Source: JBCCEJ01 sp039030335 (GTDB taxonomy: Bacteria > Pseudomonadota > Gammaproteobacteria > HK1). From it: DNA of 52,894 nucleotides. Below the pieces are notes generated by a model. It saw nothing but the letters and a program-made list of their open reading frames with translations, did no database searches and had not been told where the DNA came from. The stretch lies in assembly GCA_039030335.1 (NCBI GenBank), contig JBCCEJ010000038.1:1-52894 (forward strand). The letters are read 5' to 3'. Below, in pieces: positions 1 to 8,929 of this stretch (its first letter is position 1; the number at the start of each line of letters is the position of its first letter). The position numbers and the translations under genes were made by a program.

Positions 1-1827
1 CGCGACCGCTTCGTGCTGTCGAATGGCCATGGCTCGATGCTGCTTTATGCGGTGCTTCACCTCAGCGGCTATGAACTAAACATAGACGACCTGAAGAACT
101 TCAGGCAGCTCCACTCGAAAACACCCGGACATCCAGAGCGCGAAGATGCTCCGGGCGTCGAGACGACCACTGGTCCGCTCGGACAGGGATTCGCCAATGC
201 CGTTGGCATGGCGCTGGGTGAACGGACGCTCGCGGCGACCTACAATCGACCCGGCCACCCACTGATCGACCACCACACCTACGTGTTCCTGGGCGACGGC
301 TGCCTGATGGAGGGGATTTCGCACGAAGCCGCCTCCCTCGCTGGCACGCTCGGGCTCAACAAGCTAATCGCCTTCTACGACGACAATGGCATCTCGATCG
401 ACGGCGAGGTGCGCGATTGGTTCACCGACGACACGCCAGCCCGCTTCCGCGCTTACGGTTGGCACGTCATCGATCGCTGCGATGGGCACGACCCGGCGGC
501 CATCGCAGCCGCACTGGATACCGCGCGCGCCGCTGATGCCCCCTCGATCATCTGTTGCCAGACGCGCATCGGGTTCGGCTCTCCGAACAAGGAAGGCAAA
601 GAGTCCAGCCATGGCGCGCCGCTCGGCGACGACGAGATTGCGCTGACCCGCGAGCGCCTGAACTGGCCGCACGCGCCGTTTGAAGTTCCGGGGGACGTCT
701 ACGCCGGCTGGGATGCCCGTCAGGCCGGGGCGGGGCGGAGCACCACCTGGGACGCCAGCTTCGACGCCTATGCGAAGGCGTATCCGAGCGAAGCGGCCGA
801 ACTGACCCGCCGCCTGTCGGGAGAGTTGCCAGCAGACTTTGCCACCGACGCAGACGCCGTCGTGGCCGCAACGGATGCGGCGGCTAAATCCATCGCGAGT
901 CGCGCAGCATCCCGCGAAGCGCTGAACGGCTTTGGCCCCCTCCTCCCCGAGCTGGTCGGCGGCTCGGCCGATCTGGCCGGTTCCAACCTGACCATTTGGT
1001 CCGGCTCGGTGCCCGTCAGCAAGGCAACCGCGGGGGGCAACTATATCTACTTCGGCGTGCGCGAATTCGGTATGGCGGCCATCTGTAACGGCCTCGCGCT
1101 CTACGGCGGCTTCATTCCGTATGGCGCAACGTTCCTGATGTTCTCTGAGTACGCGCGTAACGCCCTTCGCATGGCCGCGTTGATGCGCATCGGCAGTATC
1201 TTCGTGTTCACGCATGATTCGATAGGTCTCGGCGAAGACGGGCCTACCCATCAGGCCGTAGAACAGACAGCGACCTTGCGGCTGATGCCGAATATGTCGG
1301 TGTGGAGACCCTGTGACGCCGTAGAGTCGGCAGTCGCGTGGCGAGTCGCCATCGAGCGACGCGGCGGCCCGACCTCATTGCTGTTCTCACGCCAGGGCCT
1401 GCCGCACCAGCCTCGCAGCGCGGGGCAGATCGAAGACATCAAGCGCGGCGGCTACGTTCTTTCTGACAGTGATGGCGAACCAGCCCTCATTCTGATCGCG
1501 ACCGGCTCCGAAGTGGCCCTGGCCACGCAGGCAGCGGCGTTGTTGCGCGAAGACGGCACGAACGTTCGGGTAGTCTCGATGCCGAGCACCGACCACTTCG
1601 ACGCGCAGCCAGAAGCCTATCGGAACGCCGTCTTGCCAATGGCGTGCAGGGCCCGACTCGCCGTCGAGGCCGGCGTGACCGGCGGCTGGTACCGGTATGT
1701 CGGATTCGAAGGTGCCGTCATTGGACTGGACGAATTCGGAGCATCTGCCCCGGCGGGCGACGCGTTTGAACATTTCGGCTTCACGACCGATAAGGTCGTC
1801 GAGGCCGCGCGTGCGCTATTGTCCTGA
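1..1827 (+). CDS. tkt: Transketolase, 5'-truncated by window edge
   Basis: Transketolase moves two-carbon ketol units between sugar phosphates in the non-oxidative pentose phosphate pathway, using thiamine diphosphate and Mg2+ in the cytoplasm. The frame is open from base 1 and begins inside the conserved block before SNGHGS, so about 55 residues lie outside the window. Visible landmarks are the TPP/Mg motif GDGCLMEG, the GLGEDGPTHQ segment of the pyrimidine domain and the catalytic-Glu region VREFGMAA. The C-terminal domain is complete and ends at a TGA. It lies 93 bases upstream of gap in the same direction, matching the tkt-gap-pgk order common in gammaproteobacteria. Family assignment is secure; only the start is missing. 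Confidence 0.97.
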   Translation, partial: RDRFVLSNGHGSMLLYAVLHLSGYELNIDDLKNFRQLHSKTPGHPEREDAPGVETTTGPLGQGFANAVGMALGERTLAATYNRPGHPLIDHHTYVFLGDGCLMEGISHEAASLAGTLGLNKLIAFYDDNGISIDGEVRDWFTDDTPARFRAYGWHVIDRCDGHDPAAIAAALDTARAADAPSIICCQTRIGFGSPNKEGKESSHGAPLGDDEIALTRERLNWPHAPFEVPGDVYAGWDARQAGAGRSTTWDASFDAYAKAYPSEAAELTRRLSGELPADFATDADAVVAATDAAAKSIASRAASREALNGFGPLLPELVGGSADLAGSNLTIWSGSVPVSKATAGGNYIYFGVREFGMAAICNGLALYGGFIPYGATFLMFSEYARNALRMAALMRIGSIFVFTHDSIGLGEDGPTHQAVEQTATLRLMPNMSVWRPCDAVESAVAWRVAIERRGGPTSLLFSRQGLPHQPRSAGQIEDIKRGGYVLSDSDGEPALILIATGSEVALATQAAALLREDGTNVRVVSMPSTDHFDAQPEAYRNAVLPMACRARLAVEAGVTGGWYRYVGFEGAVIGLDEFGASAPAGDAFEHFGFTTDKVVEAARALLS

Positions 1828-1920
1828 CACCCCGTGCCCGAAGGCCGTCACGCACCCGACGTGAACTGCGGGCAGGGCCGGAATCTTGTCTCAGCTTTTG
1901 AGTAACAACGGAGAACTACG

Positions 1921-3090
1921 ATGGCGATCAAGGTAGCTATCAACGGATACGGCCGCATTGGCCGCAACATCATGCGCGCACTTCACGAGTCGGGACGAAC
2001 CGACGAAATCGAGATCGTCGCCATCAACGATCTGGGCGATGCCAACACGAACGCTCACCTCACCCGGTACGACACCGCTCATGGAAAGTTTCCCGGCACC
2101 GTCGAAGTGGACGGCGATGCCATCGTTATCAATGGCAAGCGTGTGCAGGTGTTCGCAGAGCGCGACCCGGCCAAGATTCCGTGGGGTGACCTCGGTGTCG
2201 ACGTAGTGCACGAATGCACTGGGATTTTCGCCAGCAAAGCGAAAGCGTCCGCGCACCTGGACGGCGGTGCGAAGAAAGTCATCATTTCCGCGCCAGGCGG
2301 TTCCGATGTAGACGGAACGATCGTTTTCGGAGTCAACCACGGCACGCTCAAGGCGAGCGACACGGTCATTTCGAACGCGTCGTGCACGACCAACTGTCTC
2401 GCCCCGTTGGTCGCGCCATTGCACGAGGCCATCGGCCTGGAGAACGGTCTGATGACAACCATCCACGCTTATACGAACGATCAGGTCCTCACCGATGTAT
2501 ACCATTCGGACCTGCGCCGCGCACGCTCGGCCACCAGTTCGATGATCCCTACCCAGACGGGCGCCGCCGCGGCCGTCGGACTGGTGCTGCCCGAACTTAA
2601 CGGGCGACTCGACGGCTTCGCCATCCGCGTGCCGACGATCAACGTCTCGATGGTCGACCTGAGCTTCACGGCAGCCCGAGACACATCCGTTGAAGAGGTC
2701 GATGACATCATGCGCAAGGCGTCAGAGGGCGCTTTGAAGGGAGTGCTCGCCTACAACGAGGAGCCGCTCGTCTCCATCGAATTCAACCACGACCCGGCTT
2801 CCTCGACTTATGAGGCTCCGCTTACGAAAGTGAGCGGCCGGCTCGTGAAGGTGTGCTCGTGGTACGACAATGAGTGGGGTTTCTCGAACCGGATGCTCGA
2901 CACCACGATCGCCTTGATGAACGCCGCCTGCGCGCAGCGACCAGACGTAGCGCCAAGCCGGTCGGATCCGGCCGCGGCCGATCCGACCAGCGCGGCCATC
3001 CGCCGCCCGCGGCGCCTGGGTTCGCCCGGGGCTGTGGTGTCCGTATGGCACGCAGCGCCGGGCACGCGCGTGCCGCCACGGCTGTCATAG
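1921..3090 (+). CDS. gap: Glyceraldehyde-3-phosphate dehydrogenase with C-terminal extension
   Basis: Type I GAPDH catalyses the phosphorylating oxidation of glyceraldehyde-3-phosphate in glycolysis and its reverse. The Rossmann motif NGYGRIGR is at residues 8-15, the catalytic Cys is C155 in SNASCTTNC and the paired His is H182 in HAYTND. WYDNEWGFSNR near residue 314 is the usual C-terminal signature. The ATG has a GGAGA ribosome site about seven bases upstream. The family normally ends close to residue 335, but this frame runs to 389. The last ~54 residues are rich in Ala, Pro, Arg and Ser and resemble no domain I know. They may be a translated former intergenic region after loss of the stop codon, or a frameshift product. 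Confidence 0.96.
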   Translation: MAIKVAINGYGRIGRNIMRALHESGRTDEIEIVAINDLGDANTNAHLTRYDTAHGKFPGTVEVDGDAIVINGKRVQVFAERDPAKIPWGDLGVDVVHECTGIFASKAKASAHLDGGAKKVIISAPGGSDVDGTIVFGVNHGTLKASDTVISNASCTTNCLAPLVAPLHEAIGLENGLMTTIHAYTNDQVLTDVYHSDLRRARSATSSMIPTQTGAAAAVGLVLPELNGRLDGFAIRVPTINVSMVDLSFTAARDTSVEEVDDIMRKASEGALKGVLAYNEEPLVSIEFNHDPASSTYEAPLTKVSGRLVKVCSWYDNEWGFSNRMLDTTIALMNAACAQRPDVAPSRSDPAAADPTSAAIRRPRRLGSPGAVVSVWHAAPGTRVPPRLS

Positions 3091-3109
3091 ATTCACCGGA
3101 CTGACGTTG

Positions 3110-4297
3110 ATGAACGTATTGCGCATGGCCGATCTGCCGCTCGCGGGCAAGCGAGTGCTGATTCGGGAAGACCTTAACGTACCCCTGAAGGATGGGACCG
3201 TCGCGAACGACGCGCGCATACGCGCGGCACTTCCGACCCTGGAAGCCGCCGTGGCCGCCGGCGCCGCCGTCGGCGTGATGTCGCACATCGGCCGGCCCGC
3301 CGAGGGCGAGTATGAGGACCGGTTCTCGCTGACCCCGGTCGCCGCTCATCTGGGTGCGCTGATGGGTAGGGAAGTCACACTCGTCAAGAACTGGCTGGAC
3401 GGTTTCGACTGCGCTGCCGGCGAGATCGTGTTGCTCGAGAATGTGCGTTTCAACCCGGGCGAGAAGGCCGACGACGAGGCTCTGGCCCGGCGGATGGGCG
3501 CGCTCTGCGATGTCTTCGTCATGGATGCGTTCGGGACCGCCCACCGCGCCCAGGCATCGACGCACGGTATCGCGCGGTTTGCGCCGGTCGCGTGCGCCGG
3601 GCCGCTGCTGGCTGCTGAACTCGAAGCGCTCGGCCGGGCGCTGGACCAACCAGCCCGTCCGATGCTCGCCATCGTCGGCGGTTCCAAAGTCTCGACCAAA
3701 CTGACCGTGCTCGACGCGCTGTCGCGCATCGTCGACCAGCTCATCGTCGGCGGCGGCATAGCCAATACATTCATTGCGGCCGCCGGCTTCGAAATTGGCA
3801 AGTCACTCTACGAGGCAGAGCTCGTCGACGAAGCCCGCCGTCTGACGGAGGCTGCCCGCTCCAGGGGCGGCGACATTCCGGTACCTACCGACGTCGTCGT
3901 TGCGACGGCCTTCGCCGAGGACGCCGAGGCACGCACGGTACCGGTCGATGCCGTTCAACCGGACGACATGATCCTCGACATTGGCCCGGACACTGCAGCG
4001 CGCTTCGCCGACCTGGCTGCGAGCGCCGGCACGGTGGTCTGGAACGGGCCTGTGGGCGTGTTCGAGTATCCACAGTTTGCGAACGGAACCCGGGTTATCG
4101 GGGAAGCGATCGCGAGGGCGAGCGCAAATGGGGCGTTGTTTTCGATCGCCGGAGGAGGCGACACTCTCGCCGCTATCGACCAGTTCGGTCTGAGCACCAG
4201 GGTGTCTTACGTGTCCACGGGCGGCGGTGCATTCCTGGAATTTCTGGAAGGGAAGACTCTGCCGGCCGTTGCGATGCTCGAAGCTCGGGCAATCTAG
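3110..4297 (+). CDS. pgk: Phosphoglycerate kinase
   Basis: Cytoplasmic phosphoglycerate kinase transfers phosphate between 1,3-bisphosphoglycerate and ADP. The 395-residue protein is full length and very close to enterobacterial Pgk: RADLNVP-like IREDLNVPLKDG near the N terminus, the SHIGRP loop, MDAFGTAHRAQAST, the KVSTKLTVLD hinge region and the nucleotide-binding GGGDTLAA. I chose the ATG at 3110 rather than the adjacent TTG at 3107 because it matches the family start (MxVxxMxDL). No strong Shine-Dalgarno site is visible. It follows gap by 19 bases and is probably cotranscribed with it. The pyk and fba genes that often follow pgk are absent here; a minus-strand parA gene is met instead. 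Confidence 0.97.
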   Translation: MNVLRMADLPLAGKRVLIREDLNVPLKDGTVANDARIRAALPTLEAAVAAGAAVGVMSHIGRPAEGEYEDRFSLTPVAAHLGALMGREVTLVKNWLDGFDCAAGEIVLLENVRFNPGEKADDEALARRMGALCDVFVMDAFGTAHRAQASTHGIARFAPVACAGPLLAAELEALGRALDQPARPMLAIVGGSKVSTKLTVLDALSRIVDQLIVGGGIANTFIAAAGFEIGKSLYEAELVDEARRLTEAARSRGGDIPVPTDVVVATAFAEDAEARTVPVDAVQPDDMILDIGPDTAARFADLAASAGTVVWNGPVGVFEYPQFANGTRVIGEAIARASANGALFSIAGGGDTLAAIDQFGLSTRVSYVSTGGGAFLEFLEGKTLPAVAMLEARAI

Positions 4298-4318
4298 GCA
4301 GACCGGCGCACTCGACAG

Positions 4319-5050
4319 TCAGCCCGCGAGCGCGTGCCCACCCGCTCGGCCACCTCTGGCGCTCGCATGAGCGCTGGTTATCACGACGTCAGCGGTGGCT
4401 TGCGCTCCGTCCTCCACCCAGGTCAGTAACGGCGCCCATTGCTCACGGTCGCGGCGCGCCGCGGCGCCCCGCAGTTCGTGTACGCCCCGCCCGGACTCGA
4501 CCGCCCGCAGATAATTCTGCGAGTCGCGCAACTGGGTTACGAACGCAAACTCAGCACGCTGCAGGTAACGCTGCAGATCGAGAGACGTTACCGTCTTGGC
4601 CCGCGTTCGATTGGCCACCAGGGCTATGCGTACCTCGCCGGCCCGCACTCGTTCTAATTCACGCAGTGCGTCCAGAAAGCCGGCGACCGCATCGATATCG
4701 ATTTGTGATGACAGCACCGGCACCACGATGGAGTCGGTCCGCTCGACGAGGTCGGCCAGCTGCTGGCCCTTCACATTGGCCGGCGTGTCGATGACGACCC
4801 GGTCGGTTCCCTCGGGCACGCGCAACAGGTACGACCGCGTCACGTTTGTGCGGTCGACAAACGCCTCGATACCGTGAATCGGCGCGGCCTGTGGCGCGCG
4901 TGAGCGAAGCCAGCTCGAACTCGAGCCCTGGCCATCGTAGTCGATGAGAACGGTCGCGAGGCCGCATCCCGCCAGCGCTGCCGCGAGATTCGTTGCCAAC
5001 GTCGTCTTGCCGCACCCGCCTTTGGAGTTGAGCAGCAGTATTCGGTGCAC
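4319..5050 (-). CDS. ParA/MinD-family ATPase, orphan
   Basis: ParA-type P-loop ATPases dimerise on DNA or membrane with ATP and position plasmids, chromosomes or protein complexes. The deviant Walker A motif KGGCGKTT is at residues 10-17, with signature Lys K10. It is followed by a switch-like LIDYDGQGSSSSW and the Walker B-type segment VVIDTPAN. The GTG start at 5050 is chosen because GGAGG lies about five bases upstream; it gives 243 residues. No parB-like gene is adjacent, so this looks like an orphan chromosomal ParA whose cargo is unknown. It converges on pgk with only 21 bases between the stops. The region upstream is AT-rich with repeats. McdA or other cargo-positioning roles are possible but unproven. 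Confidence 0.85.
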   Translation of the reverse strand: MHRILLLNSKGGCGKTTLATNLAAALAGCGLATVLIDYDGQGSSSSWLRSRAPQAAPIHGIEAFVDRTNVTRSYLLRVPEGTDRVVIDTPANVKGQQLADLVERTDSIVVPVLSSQIDIDAVAGFLDALRELERVRAGEVRIALVANRTRAKTVTSLDLQRYLQRAEFAFVTQLRDSQNYLRAVESGRGVHELRGAAARRDREQWAPLLTWVEDGAQATADVVITSAHASARGGRAGGHALAG

Positions 5051-5204
5051 AGAGCCTCCTGTCAGTTGGTGCAACGCCGGTCGCGGACCGGCGGGTCATA
5101 CGCCGCGCCGACATCTCGTGTGGCCCGCCAGCGGTTGGTTGGAAAGGCGCTACAAACAGAGCCACGGCGGCTCATCGGAGCATGGCGAGCACTTGCTCGA
5201 CCGG

Positions 5205-5290
5205 TGTTTTACCTGCCTTTTTAGCACGACAAACTATTAATAACAAATAGTTACGACGATTTTCTAGAAACTTTTCTAAATCTCTAGCCA
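5205..5290. promoter_or_regulatory. AT-rich region with repeats upstream of parA
   Basis: This block is strikingly AT-rich against its GC-rich surroundings. It holds a 7-bp inverted repeat AACTATT (5232-5238) / AATAGTT (5246-5252) with a 7-nt spacer, a perfect palindrome TTTCTAGAAA (5261-5270), and a direct repeat TTTTCTA at 5260-5266 and 5272-5278. It lies about 180 bases upstream of the parA GTG, so a promoter/operator for parA or a ParA-linked DNA site is plausible. I could not fix convincing -35/-10 boxes. The rest of the ~300-base gap between parA and srkA shows nothing else. Confidence 0.45.
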
Positions 5291-5350
5291 ACCGCCAATC
5301 GAGACCTAGGGCGCGCGATCCGACCGACCTCTGCGCGTCCCCGGTGCCAG

Positions 5351-6358
5351 TCAGAGCAATCGGAGCGGTGGGTCATCCAGTCTTTCGAGCTGTTCGCGCA
5401 ATCCGACGAGCTGCTGTTCCCAATGCTGGGGTGTGTCGAACCAGGGAAACGCGCGCGGAAAAGCCGGATCGCTCCACCGCTCGGCGAGCCATCCGTTGTA
5501 GCGAACCATGCGCAGGCCGCGCAGCGCCTCGATCAGGCCGACGCTCCCGTAATCGAACTCGTGGAACTCCTCGTAGCCTTCGAGCACATCGAGCATCTGC
5601 CCCTGCATATCGTCTCTGCTGCCGTCGAGCAGCATCCATAGGTCTTGCAGTGGCAGCGCCGTGCAGCAGTCGTCGAGATCGACGATGCTGGCCCCGTGCG
5701 CAGACCACAGCACGTTGCCGAGGTGGAAATCTCCGTGTACGCGGATCTTCGGCCGGTCCGACAACTGTTCGAACCGAGGTTCGACGGCCTCCAGCAGCAC
5801 GCGCGCGGCCTGCTCGATGTTGGCCGTCATTTCCCGCGGCACGCAGCCCGAATTCATCAGCCGCTCGAGCGGTCCCCAACCATGGGTGTCCACATTTTGG
5901 ATCGGGCGATGTTCGAACGCGCTAATGGCTCCGACGGCATGAATACGGCCCAGAAAGCGTCCCAGGCTGATGCGATCGTCGATCGATTCGAGCTCCGGCC
6001 AACGGCCCGGCCGGAGTGGGAACAGGGCGAACTGAAACGGACCAGCGTGGCTCAGCGTTGCGCCTGACTCGATCTCCAGCGGGGCTACTACCGGGATATC
6101 AAGGTCTGCGAGTTCAGCCGCGAACCGGTGTTCCTCGGTGATAGCCTCGCGCGGCCATCGCTCCGGCCGGTAGAATTTCGCGACGATCGGTTCATCGTCC
6201 TCGATGCCGACGCGGTAGACCCGATTCTCATAGCTGTTCAGTGCGAGCAGACGTCCGTCGCAACAGCGCCCGGTGGATTCGACCGCACTCAGAATCAAAT
6301 CCGGTGTCAGCGCGTCGTACGCGTGTCCACCGGTGGCCTCGACATCTTCGTCCATCAT
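5351..6358 (-). CDS. srkA: Stress response kinase A (YihE/SrkA-like)
   Basis: SrkA is a cytoplasmic Ser/Thr kinase of the choline-kinase-like fold that protects cells during envelope and oxidative stress. Of 335 residues (E. coli enzyme 328), the visible landmarks are LNSYENRVYRV (40-50), the ATP-binding Lys in AKFYRPERW (K61), the catalytic loop HGDFHLGN (208-215) and the metal-binding DLDD (227-230). Two more strongly conserved blocks, QDLWMLLDG and WSDPAFPRAFPW, follow. The ATG at 6358 overlaps the purC stop as ATGA, so translation is probably coupled to purC. The physiological substrate is not known from sequence. Confidence 0.93.
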   Translation of the reverse strand: MMDEDVEATGGHAYDALTPDLILSAVESTGRCCDGRLLALNSYENRVYRVGIEDDEPIVAKFYRPERWPREAITEEHRFAAELADLDIPVVAPLEIESGATLSHAGPFQFALFPLRPGRWPELESIDDRISLGRFLGRIHAVGAISAFEHRPIQNVDTHGWGPLERLMNSGCVPREMTANIEQAARVLLEAVEPRFEQLSDRPKIRVHGDFHLGNVLWSAHGASIVDLDDCCTALPLQDLWMLLDGSRDDMQGQMLDVLEGYEEFHEFDYGSVGLIEALRGLRMVRYNGWLAERWSDPAFPRAFPWFDTPQHWEQQLVGLREQLERLDDPPLRLL

Positions 6359-7257
6359 CCGTCGGTCGGCGCTCCGGTCAAACGGTCTTCGACCTCGCGG
6401 TACTTCGCAGCCGTCCGCGCGATAACGTCGTCGGGCAGGCGCGGGGCAGGCGCCTGCTTGTTCCAGTCGAGGGTCTCGAGGTAATCGCGCACGAACTGTT
6501 TGTCGAAGCTCGGCGGGCTGATGCCCGTCGCATATTCGGAGGCGGGCCAGAAACGGGATGAATCTGGCGTGAGGATCTCATCGATAAGGGTCAATTCGCC
6601 GTCGGTATCCAGACCAAATTCGAACTTGGTATCGGCGATTAGGATGCCGCGCGCTCCCGCATAGCGAGCCGCGTCGCGGTAGATGGCGACCGCCTGGTCA
6701 CGTACGGACTGTGCCGTCTCGCGCCCGACCAGGTCGACCATCGAGTCGAAGCTTATGTTCTCGTCGTGCGCTCCGGCGGCGGCCTTGGTAGACGGGGTGA
6801 AGACGGGCTCCTCGAGGCGCGCCGCCTGCGCCAGTCCGGCCGGCAAGCGCACGCCCGAGACACTGCCAGTGCGCTGATAGTCCTTCCACCCGGAACCGAT
6901 GATGTAGCCGCGTACGATGGCTTCGACTGGTAATGGCTTACACCGCCTGACCACCGTTGCGCGATGCTGCAGCGCCGCCGCGTCACGTGCGCTGACCACA
7001 TCTCGTAACTCGAGCACAGCCGCCTGCGTGCGGACCCTGGAGTCGAGCCGCTTGAACCAGAATGCCGACAGGCGGGTCAGCACCTCGCCTTTACCGGGGA
7101 CCGGTTGAGGCAAGATCACATCGAACGCCGAGAGTCGGTCGGTTGCGACGATCAGGAGGTGCTCAGCATCCACGGCGTAGATGTCACGCACCTTGCCGCG
7201 CGCCAACAGCTCGAGGCCGGCGATGTCGCTGTGGTATATGCCGCGCTCCTCGCTCAC
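6355..7257 (-). CDS. purC: Phosphoribosylaminoimidazole-succinocarboxamide synthase
   Basis: SAICAR synthase joins CAIR and aspartate with ATP in de novo purine synthesis. Landmarks are the N-terminal GKVRDIYAV, TDRLSAFDV, VEAIVRGYIIGSGWKDY and the late ILIADTKFEFGLD / IDEILTPDSSRFW blocks. The 300-residue length is that of the longer PurC form, not the ~240-residue enterobacterial form. The GTG start at 7257 is supported by a GAGGGAGA ribosome site and a 4-nt overlap with the upstream acyltransferase stop (GTGA). It is also coupled to srkA downstream by ATGA, so the three genes probably form one transcript. Confidence 0.96.
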   Translation of the reverse strand: MSEERGIYHSDIAGLELLARGKVRDIYAVDAEHLLIVATDRLSAFDVILPQPVPGKGEVLTRLSAFWFKRLDSRVRTQAAVLELRDVVSARDAAALQHRATVVRRCKPLPVEAIVRGYIIGSGWKDYQRTGSVSGVRLPAGLAQAARLEEPVFTPSTKAAAGAHDENISFDSMVDLVGRETAQSVRDQAVAIYRDAARYAGARGILIADTKFEFGLDTDGELTLIDEILTPDSSRFWPASEYATGISPPSFDKQFVRDYLETLDWNKQAPAPRLPDDVIARTAAKYREVEDRLTGAPTDG

Positions 7258-8225
7258 GCGTTCTCCCTCTTTTGACTTGAGATGCCGCTCACGAGACCTT
7301 GCAGCGGCGCTGCAACGCTCCGTTCACACCGCTCGGCGAGCGACTTGCGATCGGTATCCGGTCGGGCCAGTTCCGCATCGTGGAACTGCACGGTCAAACC
7401 GAGCCCCGGCATTTGCAGCATGCGCCACGCGTGCGTACCAAAGTCACCGTCGTCGTCATCGCCAAACCATGCGTAGAAACAGCGGTAGGTGCCATCGATC
7501 TCACCGCCCATATGGTCAGCGCGATAGAGCAGCGACACCGGCTGCACCGGCAGCGCTCGGCCGCACTCGCCAAGCGCCGCAAACAGCGTGCTCTTGAATG
7601 GCAAAACGGATGTACCATCGGTCGACGTACCCTCGGGGAACAGCACGAGCGAGTCGCCGTCGCGTAGCCGGGCAGCCAGGTGCTGGACCTGGCCGGCCGC
7701 GCGGCGCGCGCGGCGTTCGATGAAAGTCGTGCCGACCTGCTTGGCGAGCCAGCCGATGGCCGGCCATCGCAGCACCTCGGCCTTGGAAACAAAGGAGGCA
7801 TGAACAGTCGCACCGAGCACGATGACGTCCAGATAGGACACGTGATTGGACACGAACAGCACGGGTTGGCCAGGCGTGCGCGCGATCGGGCCTGCCGTTG
7901 AGATCCGCAACCCGCAGAGCCGCGCCAGCACCTGGAAGTACAGCCGCAATGTGCGGTGCCTGAAGCGGCTGCGCACTACATTGAGCGACAACACCGGCAA
8001 CGCCATGACCGCGGTCCACATCACAATCCCCGCAGTCCTCAAGCCCGCGCGCGCCGTCGACGCTGCCACGGCGGTATTTTCTGACTGCGTGTCGCGCGTC
8101 GCCTGGTCCAAGCGCCTCAACCTCAGTACGTGAGAAGATAGACCGACAAACTGTCGGGAAATGGGTTCGATTCGCCGTTCCGCGCCCGCTCGTCGCAGCG
8201 CGTCCTGCACTGTCTGGCAACTCAC
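7254..8225 (-). CDS. PlsC-like 1-acyl-glycerol-3-phosphate acyltransferase
   Basis: Members of this family acylate lysophosphatidic acid or related lipids at the inner membrane. The NHxxxxD catalytic motif appears as NHVSYLD, followed by the substrate motif FPEGTSTDG and a hydrophobic segment near AGIVMWTAVMALPVL before the catalytic domain. The open frame starts with a GTG at 8225, but the first ~55 residues are poorly conserved and Arg-rich. The true start may therefore be internal, and no clear ribosome site decides it. Its stop overlaps the purC GTG by four bases. The start faces a TetR gene 92 bases away, so the regulator could act on this promoter. Substrate specificity cannot be read from the sequence. 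Confidence 0.85.
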   Translation of the reverse strand: MSCQTVQDALRRAGAERRIEPISRQFVGLSSHVLRLRRLDQATRDTQSENTAVAASTARAGLRTAGIVMWTAVMALPVLSLNVVRSRFRHRTLRLYFQVLARLCGLRISTAGPIARTPGQPVLFVSNHVSYLDVIVLGATVHASFVSKAEVLRWPAIGWLAKQVGTTFIERRARRAAGQVQHLAARLRDGDSLVLFPEGTSTDGTSVLPFKSTLFAALGECGRALPVQPVSLLYRADHMGGEIDGTYRCFYAWFGDDDDGDFGTHAWRMLQMPGLGLTVQFHDAELARPDTDRKSLAERCERSVAAPLQGLVSGISSQKRENA

Positions 8226-8317
8226 CGAACCCGGCTATTTTGCCAGATCGGCAGGCCGACATTCCGATCACGGGCGCGGCCGGCCTGCGGTGCCACGGCG
8301 GTAGATCTCACTGGAGC

Positions 8318-8929
8318 ATGCACGCGTTGGGACGACGAAACGACCACACCCGCGAACAACTGCGGGCCCTGACCCTCGACGCGGCGAGCCAGTTGGTGGC
8401 CAGTCACGGCCTGAAGGGTCTCAGCGCGCGCCGCATTGCGGAGGAGATCGGCTACTCCGCCGGCAGCCTCTACGTGGTCTTCGCAAACCTTGACGACATC
8501 GTCGTGCACGTCAACGCGGCGACTCTTGCCGAGCTACATGATGCCATCGCCCACATTCCAGTTGCCGAGCCAGACCCGGCGCAGGCGATGCAGGCGCTCG
8601 CGAAAACCTATCTGCAGTTCGCTATCGCGAACGCCAATCGCTGGCGCTGCATCTTCGACCACCGTCTGCCAGAGTCCGTCGATTTGCCGGACTGGTACCT
8701 GGCACAGGTAGGTCGCATGTTCGCAGTAGTCGCTGAGCCCATTGCCAGGCTGCGGCCTGACCTCGACGCGGCCGGGCTGCAGCGCGCCGCCAGGGCGCTT
8801 TGGAGCGCTGTTCACGGCGTGTGCATCCTCGGGCTGGATGACAAACTCGACCTGTCCCGCGACATTCAGGTCGACGACGTGTTGGAGACCCTGGTGCGCA
8901 CCGTCATGGCAGGTGCCACCGAGTTGTAG
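8318..8929 (+). CDS. TetR/AcrR-family regulator, WHG-type C-terminal domain
   Basis: A one-component repressor type: an N-terminal helix-turn-helix binds operator DNA and a C-terminal helical domain senses a ligand. The HTH is seen in AASQLVASHGLKGLSARRIA and the recognition part in YSAGSLYVVFANLDDI. The C-terminal part contains W-x3-HG (WSAVHG), typical of the TetR WHG subgroup. I start at the ATG at 8318 (MHALGRR) because the frame upstream of it is not conserved-looking; this gives 203 residues. It is divergent from plsC and lies upstream of a promoter flanked by two near-identical palindromes. That makes either locus a candidate target. The ligand is unknown. Confidence 0.88.
   Translation: MHALGRRNDHTREQLRALTLDAASQLVASHGLKGLSARRIAEEIGYSAGSLYVVFANLDDIVVHVNAATLAELHDAIAHIPVAEPDPAQAMQALAKTYLQFAIANANRWRCIFDHRLPESVDLPDWYLAQVGRMFAVVAEPIARLRPDLDAAGLQRAARALWSAVHGVCILGLDDKLDLSRDIQVDDVLETLVRTVMAGATEL

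Noticed and set aside
8110..8190. tRNA-like T-loop GGTTCGATTC
   Set aside because: The flanking bases do not form a T stem or acceptor stem, and the segment lies within the 5' part of the plsC-like gene.
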